Source of the DNA: Rhizobium sp. CCGE531
GTDB lineage: Bacteria > Pseudomonadota > Alphaproteobacteria > Rhizobiales > Rhizobiaceae
Assembly (NCBI RefSeq): GCF_003627795.1
Contig: NZ_CP032684.1
Span: 1,465,001 to 1,529,000, forward strand
Reading direction: 5' to 3'
DNA: 64,000 nucleotides
Shown here: piece by piece, positions 29,001-36,510 of the stretch
How positions within the stretch are numbered: position 1 is the first letter of the stretch
How the letters are laid out: each line of letters opens with the position of its first letter
The notes under the pieces: model-generated
The model's input: the letters and a program-made list of their open reading frames with translations, nothing else
The model's database searches: none
What the model was told of the DNA's origin: nothing
Made by a program: the position numbers and the translations under genes

Positions 29001-30458
29001 CGGCGCAATGTCAGCTATTTCGGCATCGATGCCGATCAGCTTCTGGTCAATGCGCCCGATCTTACCCGGCGTATCTTCAGCGAGATCGGAGAGCTCTTCG
29101 CGGAGGAAAAGCTGACGCCGCTGCCATATCGCGCCTTCGCCCATGACGAGATCGGCAATGCATTCCGCTTGATGCAGAATGCCGGCCATATCGGCAAGAT
29201 CGTCGTGCGACCGCCCGTTCCGGGTGTCGATAGCGTCTTGCGGGCTCCGGCGAAATCTCTGCGCTTCGATGCCAAGGGTATTTTCCTTGTCGCAGGCGGC
29301 ATCGGCGGTTTCGGGCTCTCCGCCGCTGATTGGCTCGTTTCCAGGGGCGCGCGCCGCATAGCATTGTGCTCGCGCCGTGGCATTGCCGATACGGAAACCA
29401 GGAAGGCGATGGGAGATTGGGCAAAGCGAGGCGTGGTCGCGACGCTGCATGCCTGCGATATCACCGATGCAGCCGCCGTCGAGACGCTGCTCGCCACGCT
29501 TCGCGCCGAAGGAGCGCTGAAGGGCGTTGTTCACGCCGCCATGGTCCTTGATGATGCGCTTCTTGCCAATCTGACGCCGGAGCGCAATCGCCCCGTTCTC
29601 GAGGTCAAGATACGCGGCGCCGAAACCCTCGATCGTTTGACGCGGGGCGACAAGCTTGAACTCTTTCTGCTCTTCTCCTCGGCAACGACCATGCTCGGCA
29701 ATCCGGGGCAGGCCAATTACGTGATGGCAAACGGCTATCTGGAAGGCCTGGCCCGCGCGCGCCGCGCCGCGGGCAAGCCGGCTCTGGCCGTCGGCTTCGG
29801 CGCCATCGCTGACAAGGGGTTCCTTGCGCGCAACGGCGAGGTCAATGATCTTCTGTCCAAACGCATAGGCAAGGCCTCCTTGAAGGCGCGCGACGCGTTG
29901 GAACAAGTCGAGCGTTATATCCTGGCCGACACCGGCGCGATCGATGCCGCAGCCGTCATGATCGCCGAGATCGACTGGAATGCCGTTCGTCTGTTGCCGA
30001 TTGCCGGTCGCTCGCTCTTCGAACCGCTGATGCGGCATGCCGGCAGCCATCAGGTCCTGAACGAGGGGGATAGCGTCGATCTCAGGGAGCTGATCAACGG
30101 CAAATCCGAAGAGGAAGCCCGGATCGCCCTGCATGCGCTCGTTGCGGCGGAAATTGCCGCGATCCTGCGCGTCACCGAAGATACAGTGACGCCCGACAAG
30201 GTTTTGAAGGATATCGGCCTTGATAGCCTGATGGCGATGGAACTCGGCATGAGCTTCCAGCAAAAGACCGGCTTCGATATTCCCCTGAGCGGTGTAGGCG
30301 AGGGCACGACCGTGGGCGACGTCGTCAGCCGCTTGCGGGATCGTGTCATGAATCGCAATGGTGACGATGTGAAGGCTGACGTCGCGGGCAACGACCAGAT
30401 CGTCGAGCGTCTGGCGCGCAGCCATGCCGCCGAACAGGAAAAAAGGGCCGTTCAGTGA
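23010..30458 (+). CDS. rkpA: RkpA, multidomain type I polyketide/fatty acid synthase
   Basis: 2482 residues in one frame. Domains in order: ketosynthase with Cys171 (DTACSSS), His306 (EGHGTGT) and His344 (KTNIGH); acyltransferase with Ser616 (GHSVGE); dehydratase with His921 (HVVDGKAIMP) and Asp1087 (VDAAFH); a central region (about 1200-1700) with a degenerate methyltransferase motif (EIGSVSA at 1378-1384) and a structural ketoreductase half; enoylreductase with GAAGGVG (1891-1897); ketoreductase with GGIGGFG (2096-2102), Ser2224 and Tyr2237; acyl carrier protein with Ser2406 (GLDSLMAM). There is no thioesterase, so the chain must be released by another protein; RkpG is the obvious candidate. 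The full reductive set predicts a saturated chain. In Sinorhizobium, RkpA is needed for K-antigen/KPS production. Confidence 0.95.
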   Translation: MTVEIIGRASVAPGAGSIEELQLVLKEGRCTISRIPEERWDLARFWHPAVGVPGKTYTFAAGVLGNVYAFDPAVFGLSQREAMQMDPQQRILLNVVWRALEDANLPIDGFEGQRVGVYVGASSLEHGNLTLEDPASGGPYFMTGNTLSIVSNRISHIFGLRGPSMTIDTACSSSLVALDQAVRALEGGEIDTAIVGGINVLLHPMSFVGFAQARMLSPEGLCRAYDDDGRGYVRAEGGAAIVLRRTDVALREKDRSYARIHAVGVNSSGRTNGISMPSREAQAALLQSIYEGRGIDVNRIAFIEGHGTGTKVGDPAEIWAIGEVIGRNRRAPVPIGSIKTNIGHTEPASGLFGLLKAIIALENNFLPASLHFDHPNEAIDFEGLNVRVNTSAIELLPAKQPRFAGVNSFGFGGTNAHVIISDPDPVAPPEPQIRGEGLVFAASAHSASALSKLLEGYKTSLESAEPREARQIVASAAANREPMRHRFAARAKDSAAVLAAIDAHLSGKTSVGEAGEAPAQAAKIAFVFSGNGSQWAGMGVGAYEENRHFRQCFQSFSALFEYYLGEKLTDVLVAADLSARLADTKIAQPLLFALQASLSDCLWSMGVKPDAVFGHSVGEIAAAYAAKALTAAEAVAIVAKRSLHQDLLAGEGKMAAVVLGEDAALAFAKSHGLNNICIAAINAPNSVTISGPVDEVEAFRDAARKSQIVAHVLDINYPFHHPIIDRARDAFLNDLPDLAPDSGSGTFISTVTGELRDGRLLDTQYWWRNVRDPVLFKAGCQAAMAMGCNLFIEISPRPILSNYVAEIAKQASVQVIAIPTLLREAPVAGHDPVSQSFARAVVNGAPALRARGSATRNAFVRLPSLPFEPLELRTQPTADEIDIFGRDRKNPFTLLGWRTDLNGSNWKNHLDARLFPDLAEHVVDGKAIMPGSGFVEIAVTAAQQYYGTDEVEIGNLEIIRPLELFQDRMVELSTILSPETGDIEIRSRERLSNDEWTVHAVGRCRKPLSGEGFSEAVDRSGRDRKSVLTSEVTYETAERFGLHYGPHFQLLAKAVAFGHDVVEVDLKPPAAPAHPFGTYNLNPMSVDAAFHGLVALFDQFSGDEAGAPYIPVHFGTVKAFGRGRSIVKARIEIDRFSANSIKARFTLSDAGGKPIAVLDDCRFRRTQLRRRATLESVAFHYESMPSAILAGADAFQISPEPSSGEKHALNNASLLLDAAVYRACHDVARTVADRKGNVAFSSLPGDSEFRSFLVNCLYILEDAGIASARDGKWEIPQEPTLPPLAELLREIYREDAGRVAEAVLVGNAHRETLEHLAMIRPHVVEKEPANRGAGIPGGATLEHMLLHSPLSERRLSLLAEALASAIKANAGVVEHILEIGSVSAAFSRKLAVAASASGACLVIAEPREHARRALEIAFERDAHVIVTDPARLADITTADIVVAPGDQSQHLMRHNDDIKRILRTVASGGGQLLLADRAPSAFNDFVFGLSEGWFADSQSPEFPVGRLGTPQQIEDLLETLGFDKPRIRELTFPEGSLIAASALSEPRPQASSPAEAAEPILILSEQGRNGLAKLDKRMTIIDLGASSADLADALGAINRDTRGIVFIADLQPGEATELSLSRLSAFTELAALLSRKSDGAKSRLVIVAPGGSPLAAGSIDEANAGLWAFGRVLQNEYDAFDVHLLDADADDKRIVAVIDALMAAETENREWFLDRLTGKIREIRAAAGPFGIIDASRHDFGAATIRQHVGGRLDSVAWEETSLPVPDEGEVVVSVEATGLNFRDVMWAMGLLPEEALEDGFAGATIGMEFAGRILAVGDAVDDLRPGDKVMGIGPAAFSTHVRVRRGGVTKVPEQMKAAAAATVPVAFLTAYYAMVELGRIQPGETILIHGAAGGVGLAALQIAKHRGARVIATAGTVEKRGFLEMLGADHVLDSRSLDFVSGVRRLTDGEGVDLVLNSLFSEAMERSIELVKPFGRFLELGKRDYYADRKIGLRPFRRNVSYFGIDADQLLVNAPDLTRRIFSEIGELFAEEKLTPLPYRAFAHDEIGNAFRLMQNAGHIGKIVVRPPVPGVDSVLRAPAKSLRFDAKGIFLVAGGIGGFGLSAADWLVSRGARRIALCSRRGIADTETRKAMGDWAKRGVVATLHACDITDAAAVETLLATLRAEGALKGVVHAAMVLDDALLANLTPERNRPVLEVKIRGAETLDRLTRGDKLELFLLFSSATTMLGNPGQANYVMANGYLEGLARARRAAGKPALAVGFGAIADKGFLARNGEVNDLLSKRIGKASLKARDALEQVERYILADTGAIDAAAVMIAEIDWNAVRLLPIAGRSLFEPLMRHAGSHQVLNEGDSVDLRELINGKSEEEARIALHALVAAEIAAILRVTEDTVTPDKVLKDIGLDSLMAMELGMSFQQKTGFDIPLSGVGEGTTVGDVVSRLRDRVMNRNGDDVKADVAGNDQIVERLARSHAAEQEKRAVQ

Positions 30459-31879
30459 CGATGCATGATGCTGATGACGGCAGCCCGGCGGAGCAGAAGA
30501 AAAGCAAGCTGCTGGAGCAGATGCGGCGTGTTGGCGAATCCTCGGGGCGTAACCGGGCCGAGCGTTTGAACAGACAGCCGCCGGCACAGCAACGTCAGGC
30601 GGCGCGTTTCGAAGACTTGCCGGAGTATAAGCGCGTCGCAACGCAGCGCATCGCCGGTGAATTGCTCGGCGTTGCCAACCCCTTCTATCGCTCGCACGAT
30701 GCAGCCGCCGGTGCGACGACACGCATTGGCGGCCGTGAGTTCATCAATTTTGCCTCCTATGATTATCTGGCGACCAATACCGATCCGCATGTCGCTGAAA
30801 GCGCCAAGCAGGCGATCGATCGTTTCGGAATCTCGGCATCGGCGAGCCGCCTGGTCGCAGGCGAGCGGCCTGGGCATGCGGAATTGGAACGAAAGCTTGC
30901 TGCGGTCTACGGCGTCGATGCCGCCGTCTGCTTCGTCAGCGGCTACCTGACCAATGTCGCGGCGATCGGCTGCCTCATGGGACCTCAGGATCTGGTGATC
31001 CATGATGAATTCATTCACAACAGCGCGCTCGCCGGCATCAAGCTGTCCGGTGCGGCACGCCGGCTCTTTCAGCATAACGACGTCGGCAGCCTCGAGACTA
31101 TCCTGAAGACGCTGTCATCCGATTTCCGCCGCATCCTGGTCATCGTCGAAGGCATCTATTCGATGGATGGCGATATCGCCGATCTGCCGGCGCTGCTGGA
31201 GCTGAAGGCGCGTTACGGTTTCTGGCTGATGGTCGATGAGGCGCATGCGCTCGGTATTCTCGGCAAGACGGGTCGCGGCACCTTCGAGCATTTCGGCCTC
31301 GATCCCCGGGACGTCGATATCTGGATGGGTACGCTTTCAAAGACGACATCGAGCTGCGGCGGCTATATCGCCGGCAGCGGCGCGCTTGCCGATATTCTGA
31401 AAGCGGAAGCCGGCGGCTTTGTCTATAGCGTCGGGCTGTCGCCTGTTCTTGCCGCCGCCGCCACCGCCGGTCTCGAAATCCTGCAATCCCAGCCCGAGCG
31501 AACCGAACGTCTCAGGCGCAATGGCCGGCTGTTCCTCGAAGAGGCGAGGGCGGCAGGCCTCGATACCGGCCTCAGTGCAGGCCACTCGGTCGTACCCGTC
31601 ATCGTCGGCGATTCGCTTCGGGCGGCGCAGCTTTCGAACGATCTTTTGGCTGAAGGCATCAATGTCCTGCCCATCATCCATCCGGCCGTGCCGGAGGGCA
31701 TGGCGCGTCTTCGCTTCTTCATCACCTGCAACCACACCGAGGAGCAAATCCGGCGTGCGGTCGCGCTCACGGCAGAGAAGCTGAAAAGTTTGCTGGACCG
31801 GAATTTCGGCCTCGCATCGCTCGATATGGACAAGATGATACAATTGCTGCCCATGGGCCTGGCCCCAGGCGGCCCGTAA
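30455..31879 (+). CDS. rkpG: RkpG, 8-amino-7-oxononanoate synthase / serine palmitoyltransferase family enzyme
   Basis: 474 residues from GTG 30455, overlapping the rkpA stop (GTGA); ATG 30461 is the alternative. An N-terminal extension of about 100 residues precedes the PLP fold type I core. Core marks: Asp and His of the cofactor site in MVDEAHALG and the Schiff-base lysine Lys296 in GTLSKTTSS. The alpha-oxoamine synthase family condenses an acyl thioester with an amino acid under loss of CO2 (glycine, serine or alanine). With rkpA lacking a thioesterase, RkpG probably offloads the RkpA chain from its ACP. Translationally coupled to rkpA and followed closely by the reductase gene rkpH. Confidence 0.92.
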   Translation: MTMHDADDGSPAEQKKSKLLEQMRRVGESSGRNRAERLNRQPPAQQRQAARFEDLPEYKRVATQRIAGELLGVANPFYRSHDAAAGATTRIGGREFINFASYDYLATNTDPHVAESAKQAIDRFGISASASRLVAGERPGHAELERKLAAVYGVDAAVCFVSGYLTNVAAIGCLMGPQDLVIHDEFIHNSALAGIKLSGAARRLFQHNDVGSLETILKTLSSDFRRILVIVEGIYSMDGDIADLPALLELKARYGFWLMVDEAHALGILGKTGRGTFEHFGLDPRDVDIWMGTLSKTTSSCGGYIAGSGALADILKAEAGGFVYSVGLSPVLAAAATAGLEILQSQPERTERLRRNGRLFLEEARAAGLDTGLSAGHSVVPVIVGDSLRAAQLSNDLLAEGINVLPIIHPAVPEGMARLRFFITCNHTEEQIRRAVALTAEKLKSLLDRNFGLASLDMDKMIQLLPMGLAPGGP

Positions 31880-31897
31880 ATTCAGGACGATTGTCTC

Positions 31898-32752
31898 ATG
31901 CATGTTATCGTCACGGGAGGTTCGAGCGGAATTGGTCTGGCGATAGCGAAACTTTATGCGGCCAGGGGTGATCGCGTTTCGCTTCTTGCCCGTCATCCCG
32001 GGCGCCTCGAGGAGGCGCGAGCCGAGATCGCATCCCTGCAAGGCGTCGACAGCACTCTTGTCCGAATATGTTCCGTGGACGTCGCCTCGGCTGCGGAGAC
32101 CGCGCAGGCGGTGGAGCTTTGCGAAGCGTCCTTCGGCCCCTGCGATATCCTCATCGCCTCGGCTGGTATCGTCGAGCCCCAAGCCTTCGACGCGATGCCG
32201 GCATCGGTTTTCGATGAGCAGATCGCCATCAATTTTCTCGGGACGGCGAATGCCGTTCGCGCGGTCTACAAGGGTATGAGGCGGCGGCGCGGCGGCCGGA
32301 TCATGATGATCTCCTCGGGCGCCGCCTTGATCGGCATCTTCGGCTACACCGCCTATTGCGCATCGAAATCGGCACTGGCCGGTTTTGCCGAAGCCTTGAG
32401 CGCCGAGGCGGCGGCTGCCGGCGTACATGTTTCCATCTGCTTTCCGCCCGATACGCTGACGCCGCAATACCGGCGCGAAATCTCTCTCAGGCCTCGTGAG
32501 GCGGAAATGTTGATGGGGTCCGTCAAGCCTTGGAGCGCCGAGGCGGTGGCCGCAAGGATCGTTCGTGGGCTGGATCGCGGACAGGCAAAAATCCATTTCG
32601 GATTGTCGCTGACCGCGCTCGCCTATTTCGGGCCGTTGATAAAACCACCGCTGAAATGGTGGCTTTCGCGCAAAACGCGAAAAATATCTGGGCAGGAGGC
32701 ATATCTTGGTCTTGCCGACACGGCCGAGCAAGGCTTTGATCGTGATAAGTAA
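31898..32752 (+). CDS. rkpH: RkpH, SDR resembling 3-ketodihydrosphingosine reductase
   Basis: 284 residues. SDR cofactor motif TGGSSGIG at residues 6-13, active-site serine in MMISSGAALIG and YxxxK in AYCASKSAL. The segment ICFPPDTLTPQ and a hydrophobic C-terminal part (ALAYFGPLIKPPLKWWL) are like 3-ketodihydrosphingosine reductases, which reduce the keto product of serine palmitoyltransferase. That fits its place 18 bases after rkpG, an AONS/SPT-family gene. Predicted role: NADPH reduction of the alpha-oxoamine made by RkpA and RkpG, at the cytoplasmic membrane face. The exact lipid is unknown. Confidence 0.9.
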   Translation: MHVIVTGGSSGIGLAIAKLYAARGDRVSLLARHPGRLEEARAEIASLQGVDSTLVRICSVDVASAAETAQAVELCEASFGPCDILIASAGIVEPQAFDAMPASVFDEQIAINFLGTANAVRAVYKGMRRRRGGRIMMISSGAALIGIFGYTAYCASKSALAGFAEALSAEAAAAGVHVSICFPPDTLTPQYRREISLRPREAEMLMGSVKPWSAEAVAARIVRGLDRGQAKIHFGLSLTALAYFGPLIKPPLKWWLSRKTRKISGQEAYLGLADTAEQGFDRDK

Positions 32753-32838
32753 TACGAAGCAATTGTCGATGCCGTGCTCTGAGCGGCGGTGGGCAATAGA
32801 AGGTCGGTCAGGGAATTGACGATCCGTTCCTCACGGAT

Positions 32839-34461
32839 TTGGAAAACGCTGCGGCAGGCAGCGGGCATTTGGATGGCGCGATCTTGAAGCTGCATGATTT
32901 TCCAATTCTTTTGACGCTCGCCTGTCTTTTGTTTTCCTGCGTCATCGTCTTCCTGACCGATCCATTTGCTATGCCGATGGCGATCAACGCGCAGAATCGT
33001 ACCGCAAGAAGCTGGCGGCGCCTCGTTTGCGATTGGGCGGCAAGAATTCCAGTCATCGTATTGATCTATGCCGCTTTCTTCGCGATTTCCTGGCGTCCCA
33101 TCTACAGCACGCAAGCGGTCATCAGCTTCTTTGTCATTTTCACGGGAATTTCGCGGGCAAAATTCGAATTCATCCGGGAGCCTCTGGTATTTTCGGACAT
33201 TGCGCTGGTGGTCGATGTCTTCAAATACAGGGAGATCTTCTATGCGACATCGCTGAACATTCTCTTCTGGGTGATTGCCTTCGCTTACGTATTCGGCCTC
33301 AGCGGCCTCTATATGTATCTGGAGCCATCGGTACTGCCGGCGTCCGGCGGCTTGCTTTGGATTCTCCTGATGCTCGCCGTCGCCTTCGCGCCTTGGCTTG
33401 CCTTGCTCAGCAGGGTTGTCAGCGAACCGGTTTGCCGTTTCACGCAGAGGTTTTTGGGCAGGGTCGATGTCAAGATCGATACCGTGCGGTTCGGTACCTT
33501 CGCTTCTGTCGTCTTTCATTTCGTCATCTGGGTCGGCGTCAGGCGCGAGGCGATCGTTTCGGAATTGTCCGGTCGCTTCATCTCGGCGCTTCACGAGCTT
33601 TGGGATCATGGCGAGGACGAGCCGCTCATTGTCATCTGGCAATCCGAATCCTTCATCGACCTCCGGCATTTCGGCGTCGAAAACATCAAGCTTCCGAATC
33701 TCGATCGCCTGCGTGATCGGGCCTCGCAATGGGGCCGCATGACCAGCGTTTTCGAGGGAGGCTATACGCTGCGGACCGAATTCGCGGTCTTGAGCGGTCT
33801 GCTGCCCGAAAATGTGCATATCGATGCCAGCTATCCCTATCTGCGCGCCAGTCATTACAAGGATGTCGTCTGGCCGGCGCGGCTCAAGAAGGCGGGCTGG
33901 AAGACGCAGTTTATTCATCCCTATGACAAGACGTTCTTCCTGCGTCACAAGGCGTTGCCGCAGCTCGGTTTCGACCGGATGATGATGCTGGACGAATTCG
34001 ATCACAATCCCGAACGCGATGGCCCCTATGTCAGCGACCTCTCACTGACGAAGAGCGTGATTCGGACGATCGATGACGATGTCACCAGTAAGAATTTCGT
34101 CTTTGTCGCATCCATGGCCAATCACGGCCCCTGGGAGCCGGGCCGCTGCGGGGATCTGGTCAACCCCGTGGATATCTATGGCGAACTCTTGATGCGCGCC
34201 GATCATGCGCTCGGCAATCTTGCCCATCATCTCGACAGGCTGGATCGTCCGGTTTGGCTGCTTTTCTACGGCGATCATGCGCCCTTGCTGAAGGCCTTCG
34301 CCGATCCGTTCCCGGATCCGCGGACCGATTATGCCATCGTTCCCCTTGGCCGCGCGCGTGCCCATTCGCAAAAGCCGCAGCCACCGCGGGAAGAGGCGCC
34401 ATGGAACCTGATCGGCGCATTGCTGCACTATGCGGGCCTTGGCGCCGAGGTTCCGGAGTAA
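32839..34461 (+). CDS. rkpI: RkpI, membrane-bound LtaS/MdoB-like sulfatase-fold transferase
   Basis: About 540 residues counted from TTG 32839; no ATG is available near the N-terminus and TTG 32884 is a second option, so the start is uncertain. Five to six membrane segments occupy residues about 20-235, followed by a periplasmic alkaline-phosphatase-superfamily domain. Metal and nucleophile positions of LtaS-type enzymes are readable: Glu270 (IWQSESF), Thr310 with Glu314 (YTLRTE), Asp479-His480 (FYGDHAP). LtaS, MdoB and EptA relatives move phosphoglycerol or phosphoethanolamine from phospholipids onto glycans. In Sinorhizobium, rkpI is described only as a membrane protein of the K-antigen locus. 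Stop overlaps rkpJ by one base. Confidence 0.85.
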   Translation: MENAAAGSGHLDGAILKLHDFPILLTLACLLFSCVIVFLTDPFAMPMAINAQNRTARSWRRLVCDWAARIPVIVLIYAAFFAISWRPIYSTQAVISFFVIFTGISRAKFEFIREPLVFSDIALVVDVFKYREIFYATSLNILFWVIAFAYVFGLSGLYMYLEPSVLPASGGLLWILLMLAVAFAPWLALLSRVVSEPVCRFTQRFLGRVDVKIDTVRFGTFASVVFHFVIWVGVRREAIVSELSGRFISALHELWDHGEDEPLIVIWQSESFIDLRHFGVENIKLPNLDRLRDRASQWGRMTSVFEGGYTLRTEFAVLSGLLPENVHIDASYPYLRASHYKDVVWPARLKKAGWKTQFIHPYDKTFFLRHKALPQLGFDRMMMLDEFDHNPERDGPYVSDLSLTKSVIRTIDDDVTSKNFVFVASMANHGPWEPGRCGDLVNPVDIYGELLMRADHALGNLAHHLDRLDRPVWLLFYGDHAPLLKAFADPFPDPRTDYAIVPLGRARAHSQKPQPPREEAPWNLIGALLHYAGLGAEVPE

Positions 34462-35765
34462 TGGCCGACGGGCAGGGGAAAAGGGGCGAGGGCGAAAGCC
34501 CGCGCACATTCCTGTTCCTGCAGGGGCCATCCTCGCCGCTCTTCATCGAGATCGCCAGGATACTAGGAATGGCGGGCAGCCGCTGCGTCCGCATCAACCT
34601 CAATGCCGGCGACTGGATTTCGTGGCGGCGGCGCAACGCCTTTAATTATCGCGGCAATTTTGTCGGCTGGCGCGCCTATGTCAGGCGGCGAATCGAAGCC
34701 GAAAATATCACCGATATGATATTGCACGGCGAAGAGCGCCCCTATCATCAGGTCGCCATCGAGGAGGCGCGCCGGCTGGGCGTCGGCATCAACGTCGTCG
34801 AGATGGGATACTTGCGGCCGGACTGGGTGACGCTGGAACGCGACGGGCTCTCCTCCAATTCGCATTTTCCCGATGACCCCGCCTACATTCTAAAGGCTGC
34901 GTTCAACCTGCCCGATCCGGACTGGACGCGCCGCTACAGCCAGACTTTCCTCGCCGAAGCGCTCTACGACCTCGTCTATTATCTGCCGACCGTCTTTCTA
35001 TGGTTTCTCTATCCGGGCTATCGGCGGCATGGGCTCTATCATCCCCTTGTAGAATATGCCGGGTGGTTGAGGAGACTTCCCTCAAGCGGCAGACGGTCGC
35101 GCCAAGCGGAGGGCGTGATCGAGGATCTGATCGCCAGCGGCAAGCGATTCTTTGTCTATCCACTGCAGCTTCAGACCGATTTTCAGCTGCGGGCGCACTC
35201 GCCCTTTCATCAGCAGCAGGATGCCATCAGACTGATTCTCCGATCCCTTGCGGAAAATGCCACGCCGGAAACGCATCTCGTCCTCAAATTGCATCCACTC
35301 GACAACGGGCTTGTGGATTGGAGGGCCTGTGCCGACGGCATCGGCGCTTCCTGCGGGTTGTCTTCTCGTGTCCACTTCATGGATGGCGGCGATCTCGACC
35401 GGCTGACGGCCGGCAGCCAGGGAATGGTAACGGTCAATTCCACGGCAGCACTTTCGGCACTGCGGGCCGGCAAGCCTGTCAAAGCGCTCGGCGCGGCGGT
35501 CTACGACATAGAGGGCCTGAGCGATCGAGGGACTTTGGATCGATTCTGGCATGAGCCGAGGCCGCCATCGCCCGAGCTGCGCGATGCATTTTTCAGGCTG
35601 CTCGCGGCCGCCATACAGGTGCGCGGCAATTTCTGTTCGGGGGAGGGCGCGCATGCCGCCGCCGCTGAGATTGCCGGGAGATTATTGTCACGGACGGTCA
35701 ATCTGCCGGATGGCTATGTCGACCCGCCACCGCGACAGCGGCCATCGAAGATGCATGTGCCGTGA
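34461..35765 (+). CDS. rkpJ: RkpJ, KpsS/LipB-like capsule polysaccharide protein
   Basis: 434 residues from ATG 34461 (TAATG overlap with rkpI). The sequence follows the capsule polysaccharide biosynthesis/export family (KpsS/LipB): an N-terminal TFLFLQGPSSPLFIEIAR, central FFVYPLQLQTDFQLRAHSPF, then THLVLKLHPLDNG and GMVTVNSTAALSAL. In group 2 capsule bacteria KpsS and KpsC are Kdo transferases that build the poly-Kdo linker on phosphatidylglycerol, so RkpJ may join sugar to the lipid anchor made by RkpA/G/H. Cytoplasmic, peripheral. Last gene of the rkp operon. A longer upstream frame inside rkpI is rejected because it overlaps conserved rkpI sequence. Confidence 0.92.
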   Translation: MADGQGKRGEGESPRTFLFLQGPSSPLFIEIARILGMAGSRCVRINLNAGDWISWRRRNAFNYRGNFVGWRAYVRRRIEAENITDMILHGEERPYHQVAIEEARRLGVGINVVEMGYLRPDWVTLERDGLSSNSHFPDDPAYILKAAFNLPDPDWTRRYSQTFLAEALYDLVYYLPTVFLWFLYPGYRRHGLYHPLVEYAGWLRRLPSSGRRSRQAEGVIEDLIASGKRFFVYPLQLQTDFQLRAHSPFHQQQDAIRLILRSLAENATPETHLVLKLHPLDNGLVDWRACADGIGASCGLSSRVHFMDGGDLDRLTAGSQGMVTVNSTAALSALRAGKPVKALGAAVYDIEGLSDRGTLDRFWHEPRPPSPELRDAFFRLLAAAIQVRGNFCSGEGAHAAAAEIAGRLLSRTVNLPDGYVDPPPRQRPSKMHVP

Positions 35766-35908
35766 GCAGGGTGAAAAAGGAACCGGTCGCCTGAAGGGTC
35801 TCGACCCCGAAATTGACAATACGGCGACTTACATGTGGACTGGAGCTGAACCTGGCGCGGCGATTCGACGCCAGGAAAGCGAATAACGGTTTGCCGGGAG
35901 CAAACATC

Positions 35909-36022
35909 ATGGATGACAGCAAGATGGAAAGGTTCATGTTGAAGGAGCTGCTGATGATTATCGCGGCTCTCGTTCTTGTTTCCGTGGCGCTTCTGGCGGT
36001 CGTTATTTTCGGCAATTATTGA
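35909..36022 (+). CDS. Small single-span membrane protein (37 residues)
   Basis: ATG 35909 with GGGAG about nine bases upstream. A charged N-terminus (MDDSKMERFMLKE) is followed by one hydrophobic helix (LLMIIAALVLVSVALLAVVIF) ending GNY. The composition, charge asymmetry and ribosome site are those of a real small membrane protein; a longer in-frame extension from 35813 is unlike protein. Lies between rkpJ and the tRNA genes. Function unknown. Confidence 0.55.
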   Translation: MDDSKMERFMLKELLMIIAALVLVSVALLAVVIFGNY

Positions 36023-36110
36023 GCGGCGCGCACTGGACGCGCAAAACTGCCGTCCGAGAACGAAAAACATCGTTCATACCTGAAATTTGCCAATCGAAGT
36101 CAGGAAAGAA

Positions 36111-36186
36111 TGGTGGGCGATGAGAGACTCGAACTCCCGACATCCTCGGTGTAAACGAGGCGCTCTACCAACTGAGCTAATCGCCC
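36111..36186 (-). tRNA. tRNA-Val (anticodon TAC)
   Basis: 76 bases on the minus strand including encoded CCA. Full cloverleaf: acceptor GGGCGAT/ATCGCCC, D-arm GCTC/GAGC, anticodon stem CCTCG/CGAGG with loop TTTACAC, T-arm GGGAG/CTCTC with loop TTCGAGT. Confidence 0.97.
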
Positions 36187-36228
36187 TTCAGCCAAGCGGG
36201 TCATTGGCCCGCCGCATTCGGTGGCCGT

Positions 36229-36257
36229 GATCTATGCGGAACAGGGAAAAACCGCAA
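36229..36257 (-). promoter_or_regulatory. Probable promoter of tRNA-Val
   Basis: On the minus strand TTGCGG (36257-36252), 17-base spacer, TAGATC (36234-36229), about 40 bases before the mature tRNA 5' end. Confidence 0.5.
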
Positions 36258-36481
36258 GAGTGTTTGTGAAGATTTTTTGATTTTTTTGATTTTTACGCAT
36301 CCTCGATCTTACGCATCCACATGTGCGAATTTGAGCCTCGCCGAACTATCCCTGGGCATATCAGGCGCTGATGAAATGCGTGGGGCGGGAACCTGCCATG
36401 CCAAATCGATTGAGCGGAAAGTTGCGGACAGGCTTGTCCAAAACAATTCGCGCTCTGTCATCGATTTGTATTCAAACCTGC

Positions 36482-36510
36482 TTGACACCCAAACACGAAC
36501 CCCGTAGTTA
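36482..36510 (+). promoter_or_regulatory. Sigma-70 promoter of the tRNA-Asp pair
   Basis: TTGACA (36482-36487), exactly 17 bases, TAGTTA (36505-36510), about 68 bases before the first tRNA-Asp. The -35 box is a perfect consensus. Confidence 0.7.

Noticed and set aside
28329..30722. 797-codon minus-strand frame opposite the end of rkpA
   Set aside because: rkpA motifs (ER, KR, ACP) are on the plus strand; the antisense text is low in structure.
36277..36507. 76-codon frame between tRNA-Val and tRNA-Asp
   Set aside because: Runs through a consensus sigma-70 promoter and has no ribosome site.
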